A stretch of 64,000 nt of DNA from Colocasia esculenta (taxonomy: Eukaryota > Streptophyta > Magnoliopsida > Alismatales > Araceae), in NCBI GenBank assembly GCA_014218235.1, contig CM024755.1, positions 38,336,713 to 38,400,712 of the forward strand, written 5' to 3'. A program made the translations under genes and the position numbers. The notes under the pieces are model-generated. The model was not told the DNA's origin. It worked only from the letters and a program-made list of their open reading frames with translations, and did not search any database. Position 1 is the stretch's first letter. The number at the start of each line of letters is the position of its first letter. Below are positions 36,720 to 47,687 of the stretch, piece by piece.

Positions 36720-39641
36720 TGTCACGTCCTAGTAAAAGTCTATTTACTAAAAATGACAGATATTAAGCACGAGAATTAACACAAAAGCTTATTTATACAC
36801 AACTCTCTTAGCGGAAGCTTTTTACATGATACTCCTCACTATAGTCTAAATGAGGAGCAGATAGAAGTAAACTGTAACATTATTACATTCCAACCAACTA
36901 CAAGAGAAATAAAAAGTAACTACTCGCAGGACGACGGGTAGTCCACTCAGCACACATATCCCCCTTAGACTTCATTCCCATATTGATCACCTGGAAAAGG
37001 TAGGAAGAATGAGCTAACTAGCCCAGTAGAATTCAATTCCTTTAAACAAAAAGGACTCAAGTATATAATCATAGGACAAGAATCTGAACATTGCTAACAT
37101 TGAGTATTAAATGGAGGGACGAATGTGTCCAGTGATTAACACATGTAGAACAATGGAAATGTAGAAGCATAATCACACATTCAAGATAACACTTAAGTTC
37201 TGGTTCAGATACATATTCACACACACATGTATGACATGATGACTAATCAAGCACGAAATGATGTATGCCAACATCCACTTGTCCTTATCGTTCCCGCGCG
37301 GCCACTAACGAATTCGGGTGCTCCTCCCAGGACTGAACCAGCCCTATTTGCACAGGCATAATTTCTCATTGAGTCTAAAGACCCACAACTTTGTCATCAT
37401 AACACACTCACTCTTGTAATGGTTCAATTGGGGTACACAAGTACTCAAGATTTTACATGAAACAAAGGTTTAAAGATTAATACCAATGATTCCAAAAGGT
37501 TGTAGCCATGTAGGAACAAGCAAACTTGGGATATTTAGGAATAATCCATGGCTAAAAGAATGATCCCTCACATTGGTACATGTTGTACTGAAGACAAGTT
37601 GACACTACTGGATAGACAAGTTACTGCTATGTCAACACAAGTCACTGTGGTGTCAACACAGTTCACTGTGGTGTTGACACAGTCCAAGGGTGTGTCGACA
37701 CAGTCCAGGGGTGTGTCGACACAGTCCAGGGGTGGTGTTGACACTAGTGCTATTTTCCAGCAAACAGTCAGAACAAAGGAAGTTGTGGTGTCGACACAGT
37801 CCAGGGGTGGTGTCGACACTAGTGCTGGTTTCCAGCAAACAGTCAGAACAGTCCAGGAGTGGTGTCGACACAGTCCAGGGGTGGTGTCGACACTAGTGCT
37901 GTTTCCAGCAAACAGTCAGAACAAAGGAAGCTATAGTGTCGACACAGTCCAGGGGTGGTGTCGACACTAGTGATGTTTCCAGCAACCAGTCAGAACAAAG
38001 GAAGAAGAGAAAGAAGAAGATTTCTACAACATGGATGGTATGAAATACTTATGAAATAAAGATTAAAGTATATACAGTCCTTCTAAGAGATTTTTTCCTT
38101 GCATCTAACAAGAATTTCTTCACAAGTATATTTTGCCCAAAACATGAGCATTAGTTAAAGTATGAACACAATGGAAAGAAGAGCAAACCTATTGATCTTT
38201 TCAGAACACAAATCAAGATGTGGATATAGTATACACTCATACTTGGAGATTCTAATAAAGAAGGAAAGAGAATAGAGAAAATCCTACAATATGGACACTC
38301 AATTCCAGGAGTACTTAAGAACTCAAATCTGAAATTGGAAGATATACACCTTTAAACAGGGAACAAACTCACTGCACTAAAAATGTTTGTGACTTCAAAA
38401 TAAGACTCCAGAACTAAGGATGGAAGAAGAAGAAAATAGGAGATGGATCCTACCTAATTTCAAGAGCATTTAAGGAGTCAAATCCAAAGTCTGAGAGAAT
38501 AAACACTTAAACAGGAAGGAACACACTATTCTAAAGATCTTTATGGCTCCAAAACAAGATTCTATAGCAGGTATAATGCTAAGGATGGAAGAAGAAGGAA
38601 TAGAACAAGACTCTTCTTCTTCCCAACATAAAACTTACAACAACCGGGGAGGAACCAGTGAACTTAAACACTTAGCAGAAGCCTCTTTAGCATGTATAAA
38701 AGACAAGAGTGAGAAAGGAGGGAATGAATCCTACATGAGGGAGAACAAGTTCTTCTTCTCCTCAACATGGAGGTTGGTTGCAACAGAAAGGAACAAGTGC
38801 AGCTGGTGCAGGGGTAGTGCAGCACTACACCAGGGCAGCAATTGTAGCTTCTCCCGGCAATGATAGCCGTACCACAACAGCAAAAGAAAGAAGTAGCTTC
38901 AGCAATAACACACACACACACACACAAGCAGGAGTGGAAAGGTGTGTGCGATGGCTGTGGGAGGGTTTTTATAAACCCAACAGGTTCCTCATGCAAATGG
39001 CACATCGGCCTTTGAGGTATCATGGTAAAAACCATTTGGTTTTTACCACAACACGTAGCCCATGTGAGTCTTCCCATGCTTACACATTAGTAACAAACGT
39101 GTTAACTTCTCACTTAGGTGTGCTGGCCTCTCTAATGCCTAACACGTGGGCATAGCAAATAACCCACAAAAATCCCTTCCGTAATTCACCCTTAAATCAA
39201 CAGGTCATTTGATCCTTATATAAACCAATCCAAATAGTGTCTATTTGTATTGAAATTTCAACCATAAGCTAATGTGATAGTTTTACAAATTATGATGATT
39301 TTAGTTTAATTTTTAGATTTTATTTTACATTGGGTGAAAAATCACCTGAAAAATAGTCGCGTCAGCTTATCCTTGAAGTCCGTACACCGAAAAATTCAGA
39401 CATTTATATTTCTGAGATCTCCACATTTTTTTGGAAATTATGGTGTTCTCGGATTTTTATCTCATTGTCGTTTTTCGATGTCGCTCTGTGGGAGGGCGCA
39501 CCTCTGTGTACGACACTGGGGTAACGTATGTTACCATTAATTAAACTCACATTCTAATTATTTCAATTTAATGACCATACTAATGTATAATAACCACATT
39601 AATTATATTTTCCTAGCAAGTAAAATTTTCGGGGCGTTACA
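36720..39641 (-). repeat. 5' LTR of element D (right copy)
   Basis: 2922 bp. A TATA-like box lies on the minus strand at about 38963-38975 (plus-strand GGGTTTTTATAAACCC), conserved in the left LTR at about 30826-30838. The palindrome array is at 37620-37980. Confidence 0.93.
37620..37980. repeat. GTGTCGACAC array, right LTR of D
   Basis: Eight perfect palindromes plus four CG-to-CA/TG variants. It holds more units than the left LTR array, consistent with expansion or loss by slippage or unequal recombination. Confidence 0.92.
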
Positions 39642-41130
39642 TTCGCCGTCTCCGCCGCCTCCATACGGAGAGCCTTCTCAGCCGCCAGCCCTTGGTTGGC
39701 CTCCGTCAGCTGCTTCTCAAAAGATATCATCCTCGTCTCGACTTGATAGAGGAGGGCCTCGAACGAAGACATTTGACACAACACCGACGAATAGAAGTCA
39801 TCTATCAAGTGGCGTGACCTCTTGCCAAGAGCGTTGTTCTTTGCCTCGGGCGGAAGAGCTCGGCGACCCCATTCAGTTAGGTTCACGACCTGCATATGGG
39901 GCTGGGTAGAATCCGAGGGGGCTGCGGTCGGGGACGACGGATGGTGACGAGGGCGCTTCGTGGACGGATCAACTGGTTGGTCAGCAGAAGCAGATGGAAC
40001 CGCCCCACGCTCAGGGAATTCTTCGGCATCGTCCGCGTGTTTGACCTCTTCTGTGTCACGAACTCGCTTTTATAGACGAGAAGGAGTTTTCTTGCCCCTC
40101 GGCAGCACCTTGCCACGAGCTAGCACACTCAGAGAAGGCCCCTTGCGAACCTTAGCAGACGACGAGGCACCCTTGTTGGCCATTGCTGTCAAAAGGAGGG
40201 GGGAAATGTTAGGACCGCTAACATAGTGAACAAATCTAGAAATTTGTCAAGTGGGCAATGACCTTGAGTTCCCTCGGTAATCAGCTCGAACAGCTTCTCG
40301 GACGGTTCAAACAGGTCAGGCGGCTCCACCGCCTGAAGAAATACGAAGTCTGAAAGCTCAGATGCACTAAGTTCTGGCGATCCAAACGCCTTGTTTCGGA
40401 TGTTAACGGCCGACCATAAGGTCGGGAAAGGCCACCCCGAAGTGCAGTGAATAAAGACAAAGTTCCTCTTCCAATGATGGACAGAGGTGGGCAATCGACC
40501 AAGAATTTGCCGACGAGACCTGGTCGAGAAGTATAGCCAGTCCTCGAACGCCTTAACAGAAAAACAATAGAAGAAGAGGCACAAGGTCGGAGGAACCCCG
40601 ACCATGACACATACGGCTAGGAAGCCAACGATTGACCTCTAGGAGTTGGGGGTCAGCTGCGATGGGGCGATCCCTAACTCCAGAAGAAGGAAGATGATAA
40701 AAGGGTGAAAGGGAAGTCGCAGACCAGCTCGGACTGCCTCAGAATAGATACAAACCCCCCCTTCCATGACATAGTGAGCCCGAAGTTGACGATTGGCATA
40801 GATGACAGCGTCGGCGGGAAGAACCAGCTCGTGGTGGGTCTCTAGCCATCGGAAGGTGTCGGGTGAGATCTCACACCTAGCCTCGGCCATGTTATCAGCC
40901 TGACGACGCGCACCCGAAGTATGGGCCGAAGGCATCCGGGGAACATATTCACCAGGACCAACCTCCAGGACAAAGGAGTCCTCGGTGGGGCCCGACACCA
41001 TGGTATCAGGTGGGACATCAGTTTTGGTGGCCTTGGCTTTACCAGGGGATATGGTAGAGGACGAGGGAGAGGAAGGGGTAGAGGATGGAGAAGAGCCCGT
41101 GGAGGAAGACTTAGAAGACGAGGAACTCAT
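39642..41130 (-). pseudogene. N-terminal part of the antisense ORF of T (gypsy-type transposon protein family), one intron
   Basis: The ATG at 41130 starts a Ser/Pro/Thr-rich leader (MSSSSSKSSSTGSSPS). A conserved-looking domain follows: GLRLPFHPFIIFLLLELGIA, then SQLTPNS, a TAG at 40639-40641 where Trp is expected, then VGFLAVC and later WKRNFVFIH. This resembles the plant 'putative gypsy type transposon' family (Pfam Transposase_28). A GT-AG intron is inferred at 40262-40186 (77 bp): splicing AACTCAAG to CAATGGCC keeps a single frame on both sides. A TAA at 40070-40072 interrupts exon 2. The frame continues to 39642, where element D is inserted, and resumes at 28646. Antisense ORFs between pol and the 3' LTR are known in Tat-lineage elements such as Grande; their role is unknown. 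Confidence 0.8.
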
Positions 41131-41282
41131 CACGTACCTCAAAAGGAAGGACGTAGCAGGCGAGTTGACAAGGACCACGAGTCGACAATGCAAAGGACGT
41201 CGGATCGTTGGCAAATCATCCGGTGGTCACTCGAAAGCTGCTTGCGTGATGATGGAAGGCGATTTTTGAGCAGCGATCTCAG

Positions 41283-41292
41283 CTATTTATAG
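41283..41292 (-). promoter_or_regulatory. TATA box candidate for the antisense ORF of T
   Basis: CTATAAATAG on the minus strand, about 150 bp upstream of the ATG at 41130. It suggests that the antisense ORF has its own promoter rather than depending on the element's LTR. Confidence 0.6.
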
Positions 41293-41710
41293 GCCTAGGG
41301 GGGCCAGTTTGATCGATCTAATCGGACGATAAAAAAATGTCAAGGCTTGCCGGCGATCAGGATCTCGACAGGTGTCAGAAGATGACTGGTCAGGAGGAGA
41401 TCGCCTGGATTCATAACGTTCGCGACCTTCGTGGAACACCATCATTAGCGAGGAAACCGAAGAGGCGGCGCGACGTTTGGAGCTGCGGTACGGCGACTGT
41501 GGCGGGCAGGTACGGTACGCGACAAGACTACGCTGGCGCCATTAAACCACGCCTGACAGGGCGGCGCTGTATCATGGAGATACGATCAGATCTGGCAGGT
41601 GCCATAGAGAGCAGTGACAGGTCACGTGGGTCGCCCCAGTACCCGCAGACGACCTATGAAAGCGACGACATGAAACAGCTTCCCCTCGGGTCGAGTAGTC
41701 GTCCCGAGGA

Positions 41711-41726
41711 GAAGCTGGGGGGCCAA
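41711..41726 (+). other. Polypurine tract of element T
   Basis: GAAGCTGGGGGGCCAA lies directly before the 3' LTR start at 41727. It confirms the plus orientation of T. Confidence 0.8.
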
Positions 41727-42461
41727 TGATACATGTTGTCCCTTCCCACATCCGGTAGAGCGACTTGGCTCATTCCGACCTAGTGCTACAGGTCGTTCTT
41801 AGCCGACCTTCGGTTGAGCGACCTGGATCTGGAGGACCACAAGAATGCCGGCCGACCTCCGTATATGGCCCTGATAACCCAACCTTCAAGCGTCTCAAGA
41901 ATAATAGAAAGTTGTTGTCTGGGGGAGGGAATGGCAAGCCTGGACTTCCTTGGTTAGGAAGGACTAACAATGGAAAGGTCCGAGGATTACAGGCCACGTA
42001 CCTTAACCACCCTCACACGTCCATAATGGGGAGGTTACAATCGCAGAATGGCCCGCGAATCACGGTTGCGGATCGCGCCATGACGGCTGGCCCGAAACTC
42101 TCGGGACCAGCTCGCCACACCTGCCTCCCATTACCCTGCTTGCGGGAATCAGGGGTGAGCTCTAAGGCACATACCAGAGTGGCCTCTGGTAATTCAGCCC
42201 ACTGAACCTCTATAAAAGGGAGAGACTTCATTCAAGAAAAGGTATGCTACATCTAGCCCCCGAAACTCTCTGATTCCGACCACTCAGACTGACTTGATCG
42301 TCAGAGTCTCTGCCCACCGAGGTCCCTCGGTGGTTTTTTGCAGGTCGGAGCTCGGTTTCGTTCGTCTCGGTCCCTAGCGTCCGGCAGCCTCGGCACGCAC
42401 CACCGTCCCTTGGGTCCATCGGGCTCGCCTTGGGCCTATCTCCTTTGCTCTAGCAGCAACA
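41727..42461 (+). repeat. 3' LTR of element T (Tat lineage)
   Basis: It starts TGATACATGT after the purine tract and probably ends AGCAGCAACA near 42461, though the right edge is uncertain by about 10 bp (a second CA is at 42472). It has a TATA box, CTATAAAAGG, at 42210-42219. The partner 5' LTR is outside the window, so the boundary and target duplication could not be confirmed. Confidence 0.72.
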
Positions 42462-43037
42462 GGGGAGATCCATATGCAACTCAATTGATTCTAACTATCT
42501 CGTAGGAGTTATATTCTTGGGATAAAGTAGGGTTATCCTCAAAATTTTGAGGTTATCTCCAAAAATTTGAGGATATCCTCACTCTATCCCCACTCTATCC
42601 AAATACCAAATATAGTAAAGGATTATCTATAGGGTATGTAAATGCTTATCTGAACGGGTATCCAAATCTTCATTGGGCAACTTGTCAGGACAGTAGACCA
42701 GGTGAGGCTGCAATACCTAACAAAAATATTCTCTTTGTTCATATATTTTAAAAATCTAACAAATTTTTTGTTCGGGTTATACTCCAAATCATCATCATTG
42801 GTTGCTATATCTTTAAAATTCAAGTAGAATGATAACTTTCTCATCAACGGAAAGAATTTTAAAAAATATTCTCTAACCCCCTTTCATAGAAATAGTAAAT
42901 AATTAATTATCACTATATCTTTTTTAATATTAACAAGCATTTAGTGATGGGATCTCGGGTCTGAGACGGCGTTCCACACTAAGGGTATATGTGTAAATAC
43001 ATATGTTTGGTGATGTATAACGAACAAAATGCCGATG
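42462..43037. other. AT-rich upstream region of MED15
   Basis: No gene or clear transposon is seen. It contains AT-rich direct repetition of AAAATTTTGAGGTTATC-like words at about 42538-42575. Confidence 0.6.
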
Positions 43038-43260
43038 CTATAAAAATTTGGTGTGGGTGGGGGAGGGAACAGGAGGCTGACCGCTTACGAGGTGTCAAGA
43101 CCATTTGGAGTCTTGGACAGCTTTGTCTTTCCCCTATTCTGCTGCTGCCTCTTCTTCTTCTCTGTCTTCTCCTCTTCCTTCTCTCTTTCTTCTTCCTTTC
43201 CAACCGCGTCCAATTCCCCGTGGATTCCTCTGCGCTCAAGGGGCCGCCTTCAGCATCGTC
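43038..43260 (+). promoter_or_regulatory. MED15: MED15 core promoter and 5' UTR (predicted)
   Basis: A TATA-like CTATAAAAAT at 43038-43047 is followed by a C/T-rich stretch (about 43125-43200) and the ATG at 43261. Pyrimidine-rich leaders of this kind are common in plant 5' UTRs. The transcription start is inferred, not seen. Confidence 0.55.
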
Positions 43261-43337
43261 ATGGACGCGGCCGCCGCCTCAGGCGACTGGAGGTCGCAGC
43301 TCCAGCCCGAGGCCCGCATCCGGGTCGTCAACAAGAT
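43261..43337 (+). CDS. MED15: MED15 exon 1 (Mediator subunit 15, KIX domain start)
   Basis: The ATG at 43261 opens 25 codons plus 2 bases: MDAAAASGDWRSQLQ, then PEARIRVVNK. The exon ends AAGAT before donor GTGAGA at 43338. The split codon joins exon 2 as ATA (Ile), giving the VNKIMDTLKR run typical of plant MED15. DWRxQLQP-RxRxVNKIM is the start of the MED15 KIX domain, a three-helix bundle that binds activation domains of transcription factors. MED15 sits in the tail module of the nuclear Mediator complex; the Arabidopsis homologue is linked to salicylic-acid signalling. The ATG is chosen because it opens the conserved N-terminus. Longer plus-strand frames upstream are in the leader. Confidence 0.93.
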
Positions 43338-43912
43338 GTGAGATTCTTCTTCTCCTTCCGTCTATTCTCTTGCATGGACTCAGGTCTTGGGACCGTGTTT
43401 GGTGTGCATTCATTTGTGGGAATTTAATATCTGGATGCTCCTATTGGGACGGCGTCTGGATGCCTGTTTTACCGATGGTTGCCATCTCTTCTGGAGGCGA
43501 AGACCTCTCGAGTGGATTTTTCCTGTATTCGATGCTTTGGGAATTTGCGATGTGAATTTCAATTTTCTTTTACAGCGTCTCCCGTACTTTTCACGTTCTC
43601 CCCATCTGCGGGTTGCATTTTATGACGGGAATTTTAACTTTTTATGGAACTAGTAAAATAGTAATTCCGTTATCAGAAAAAAAAGGCTGTTTCTAAATAC
43701 TCACAGCTCACAGTTATGGATACAAATAAATATGTCACTGTCAGGGTATATGATCCCTCACATCGAAATCAGAATACAAAATAAGCTCTAACCTATCAAG
43801 CACCGTAGAGCCTCACAGAAGAAAGAAAAAGACAACAACTCTATTGGGTTAGTAGACAAAGGAAGAAGCGGCCACTACAGGATGAAAATCCTCTAAAGCT
43901 TGAGTCTGAAGA

Positions 43913-44559
43913 TGTAACTCCCCATATAAGAATATGTTAAATAGACTAAATCAGTAGACTACCAACAACTCGGACTAGTCATTTTCAGAGCTCGAGTAAG
44001 AAAAGAACTCTAAAGTTAAGCGTGCTCAGTTAGGAGTAGTCCCAGGATGGGTGACCTTCTTGGAAAATCTATCAACTAGCACGGTTGTTGGGTCAGTTTA
44101 CTGGTTGGGTCGTCACAAATGGTATCAGAGACTTGCCCAATCGGAAGTGCAGGAACTAAGTGCCACATAGGGCAAAGTACTACGCTATGGGAGCCACCTC
44201 TTGAGGCCATAATGACGCAAAGTGCTACATAGTGGGAGCCACCTCTTGAGCTTGTGGGGGCCATCTCTAGAATCCTGCCTGCCTGGGGTTTGATTGTGTG
44301 CTATATGTGAGCAACGACGTGGTCGTCGCTTATATAAGAGGGGTAGATTGTAACTTCCCATATAAGAATATGTTAAATGGACTAAATCAGTAGACTACCA
44401 ACAACTCGGACTAGTCATTTTCAGAGCTCGAGTAGGAAAAGAACTCTGAAGTTAAGCGTGCTCAGTTGAGAGTAGTCCCAGGATGGGTGACCTTCTTGGG
44501 AAGTCTATCAACTAGCACGGTTGTTGGGTCAGTTTGCTGGTTGGGGTTGGGTCGTCACA
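43913..44559 (+). mobile_element. Cassandra TRIM retrotransposon, complete
   Basis: The LTRs are 43913-44117 (205 bp) and 44349-44559 (211 bp), both TGTAAC..GTCACA. A perfect target duplication GAAGA flanks it (43908-43912 and 44560-44564). A tRNA-Met PBS core TGGTATCAGAG is at 44120-44130 and a purine tract ends at 44348. Each LTR carries a 5S rRNA-like domain with Pol III control boxes, the hallmark of Cassandra. The interior is non-coding. Confidence 0.95.
44005..44070 (+). repeat. 5S rRNA-like domain in the left Cassandra LTR
   Basis: It carries AGTTAAGCGTGCT (A-box region) and AGGATGGGTGACC (C-box region) at the spacing of plant 5S rRNA. The same domain recurs in the right LTR at about 44440-44507. 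This is element sequence, not a functional 5S gene. Confidence 0.9.
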
Positions 44560-45335
44560 GAAGATTAATTACACCTCAGAGACTATTAATCCCGCTGCTT
44601 TTGACCAATCACCCATCCATTGAGCTCTTTCAAGAATATAAAAAGAGGTGTTATAAACTTCTTTGGATCTCCTTGAATTCCTCTCATGTGTTGTGGCCCA
44701 TAGCATGTTGTAACCGAGACTGACGACTGCTTGAGAATCTCACAGTATGTTGCCGAACTAGTAACCTCTTCAGGTGGGACTCTTTCATTGTTGCTTTTTG
44801 AAAAGGAAATGTCCTCCGACTTGCACATGCATGATGCATTATCATGGGAACCTGAGATGCAAGTTTGTTCATGTTTTCCTCTACCATTGGTCATGGATGT
44901 GTGACCTTCTTGAGAATAGTCCCAAGATGGGTGACCTTTTTAGGAAGTCTATCAACTAGCACGGTTGTTGGGTCAGTTTGCTGGTTGGGTCGTCACAGAA
45001 GATTAGTTACACCTCAGAGACTATTAATCCCGCTGCTTTTGACCAATCACCCATCCATTGAGCTCTTTCAAGAATATAAAAAGAGGTGTTATAAACTTCT
45101 TTGGATCTCCTTGAATTCCTCTCATGTGTTGTGGCCCATAGCATGTTGTAACCGAGACTGACGACTGCTTGAGAATCTCACAGTATGTTGCCGAACTAGT
45201 AACCTCTTCAGGTGGGACTCTTTCATTGTTGCTTTTTGAAAAGGAAATGTCCTCCGACTTGCACATGCATGATGCATTCTCATGGGAACCTGAGATGCAA
45301 GTTTGTTCATGTTTTCCTCTACCATTGGTCATGGA
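44467..45335 (+). repeat. ~438-bp tandem duplication including the 3' end of a Cassandra LTR
   Basis: The unit from the Cassandra LTR tail through about 44897 is repeated at about 44911-45335. GTCGTCACAG occurs at 44551 and 44989 (offset 438). The copies are nearly identical, for example ATTAATTACACC against ATTAGTTACACC. A 6-bp indel (GGTTGG) lies in the LTR part. Confidence 0.93.
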
Positions 45336-47687
45336 CTTGTACCTCAATTCTCCTCTACCTCCCACATTGTGCAGACACAGTGTCCATGTTTTTAATACTA
45401 TGCTGTTTTTTAGAGTTCTTAAGAGCTTTTGAGGTGCACAAAGAAAGGTGTCGAGCTTGACTGCATGATTATTTGGGGAATACTACTTGATTGGGAGTAT
45501 CCTCCCATTTAACTATCCTTTTACATAATGAACTATTTCGTTGGCCCTCGTTTTATTGAACCACATATAAATTTGTGTTTTCTTTGTAGTTTGTTTTGTA
45601 TACACTTTCTCATTTGAATCTTGTCACATGATTGCCTATTGATTCACATTTTTTTTTATCCATCCAATGTGGATAATTTGTGTTTACACATAATATTAGT
45701 AGACATTCAACCGCACAAAGTACATGGTTTAAATCCTCCTCCTGAACTCTAGGATATTTGTTTGGTCTTGCATATTTTCCATAGAATAATGCTGTGTATC
45801 TACACAGGTAGGAAGCTTGGAAGAAAAGTACTAGTACTTTACAGCATTTAGGAAGTCTTCTGTTCACATTTCTCTGCATAAAGAGCTTGATCTTTGGAAG
45901 GTTAAGCTTGGACCAAACTGAATCCTTCCATGGTAGATCTATCATTAAAAAATTTATAAAATATTTAATAGACAACTTGCCAGTATTCCAATATTTAGTT
46001 TTCAACAAAGTCTTTAGATTCCATATTTCAAACTCATGCTATATTTGGGTTTTCATTATGTCTGTCCAGGTCCTTAACAGCTTTACTACAACAAGAAGAT
46101 GTTTATTTAAAAGTAATATGGAGGTGGAGAAGAAATGAGAACTTTCTCAATTCAATAGCCAGTTACAGTGAGGCATGGACTTCAACATCTCTTTTCTTCC
46201 TTGGAAGGTGGCTGTTGGACCCCAAAATTGGCCATTGGGGCCATTATATATATATATTTATAGAAGAAAAAAGGGGAGAGGGGAAAAACCCCTCCAGGTA
46301 GAGAGTTCCTACTCGAAGGGATTCTCTCTCCGGGTAGGGAATTTTCTATTAGGAGGGAGCCCCCTCGGGTAGATCTCTCTCCTCCCTTCACTCAAACGGG
46401 GGCAAAACCCCTATAAATACCCCCTCCGAGCAACAAAGAAAGAGGTCGTAACTTTGAGGAGGGATTCGTCCCCCTACTACCCAGTCGGCTGAAGACTCCC
46501 CCTGGGGGGGCCCTCAAAGGCGTGAAGTGTTTGTACTCGGCATAAAGTGCTCGTATGTGACAAGCCAGGGTCGTCTCCAATTGTGAAACTCCTGTGTATA
46601 TCCCCTCCCATGTCGAGTTGGACTCCATGGGGGATGAAATATAAATGTTTATCAAATCTCCATGTCGAGTTGGACTCCGTGGAGATAAAAATGTCATTGC
46701 TTATGTGCAAACCTCCATGTCGAGCTGGACTCCATGTGGATGAAATGTTTATATGTTCATGTGTGCATCTCTATGCAGGGACTTTGCTCGAGGCACGTTC
46801 ATATGTATTTATCCCCATGTGGAAACTATACAAAGGTCATGGGGTAAATTTCAAGATACTTAAGTACTTCAAATACTCAAAGCTCAAGCGGGCATACTGT
46901 CAAACTTTTCAAGCAGCTCTCATGAAAGACCCTTTAAAGAGGGAATTTATGTTCATGGAAAATTCCACAAAAGCCCCTGTTCAGTAGGAAAATTATAGAA
47001 AAGTCCCTGAAAGGGCAAAAAAATATAGAAAAGCTCTCCAAAAGGGCAGAAATTATGGAGAAGTCTTGGACATAGTTGTCAAGGCGGCAAAGCGACCAAA
47101 GCGTTTTTGGGCTCCTTATGTGCCTAAGCGCTTAGGCGCCCGCCTAAGCGGCGCTTAGGTGCTAAAGATAACGTCTAGTCTGGGCTATTTCAAGAGTGAC
47201 ATCCTATATAAATAAAGATATATAATGGCAATGCTCATAAAAAATTAAATAAAAGAATTCATAATATATTATTATGTTAAATCTAAAAAGAATTCATAAT
47301 ATAAATAAAAAAAACATTACAATTATACAATCGTGTAAAAACCACACAAATATGACATTATAAACACAATGTGAAAAAAATTGCCATTACAACAGTGCAC
47401 CAAAATTAAACATATGAAAGAAAAATTACTTGAATAAATAAAAATACAAAATGCAAGTACTAACTTGAAATTTGTTCCTTTGTTCTTCTAAAATCTAGAA
47501 ATAAGAGTTTTGACAAATATAATACAACATCACATTAATATATCAAGCAAGATTACCATCATAATAGATATCAAACATTACCTAAAACAAATTAACATAA
47601 CTAACCAAAGGTCCAACATCAAATTATTAAATTCAATGTCCAAAAGTTTCAAAGATAACAAAATGTTCAACTCCAAATAAAAAGCAT

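Larger units (their letters stand above)
28647..39641 (-). mobile_element. Element D: Tekay/Del-lineage chromovirus, full structure but decayed
   Basis: The LTRs are 28647-31502 and 36720-39641. The left flank is TTCAC (28642-28646) and the right flank TTCGC (39642-39646), a target duplication with one CG-to-CA difference. On the minus strand the interior reads PBS (36701-36712), gag, protease, RT, RNase H, integrase, a chromodomain-like end and a purine tract (about 31503-31518). Domain order, the integrase-linked chromodomain and the long LTRs fit Tekay/Del. Several stops and a frameshift inactivate it. It is inserted in the antisense ORF of T. Confidence 0.95.

Noticed and set aside
37548..37970. 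Repetitive frames (VSTQSRG / CRHSPGV repeats) across the palindrome array of D
   Set aside because: The frames are produced by the nucleotide repeat itself, occur on both strands and are not kept between the two LTRs.
42989..43555. Overlapping frames across MED15 exon 1 and its leader
   Set aside because: They read through the donor site at 43338. The ATG at 43261 with splicing to 54625 gives the conserved MED15 protein.
44005..44070. Functional 5S rRNA gene
   Set aside because: Only the A-box to C-box part is present with substitutions, it is inside a TRIM LTR with target duplications, and flanks are not 5S spacer.
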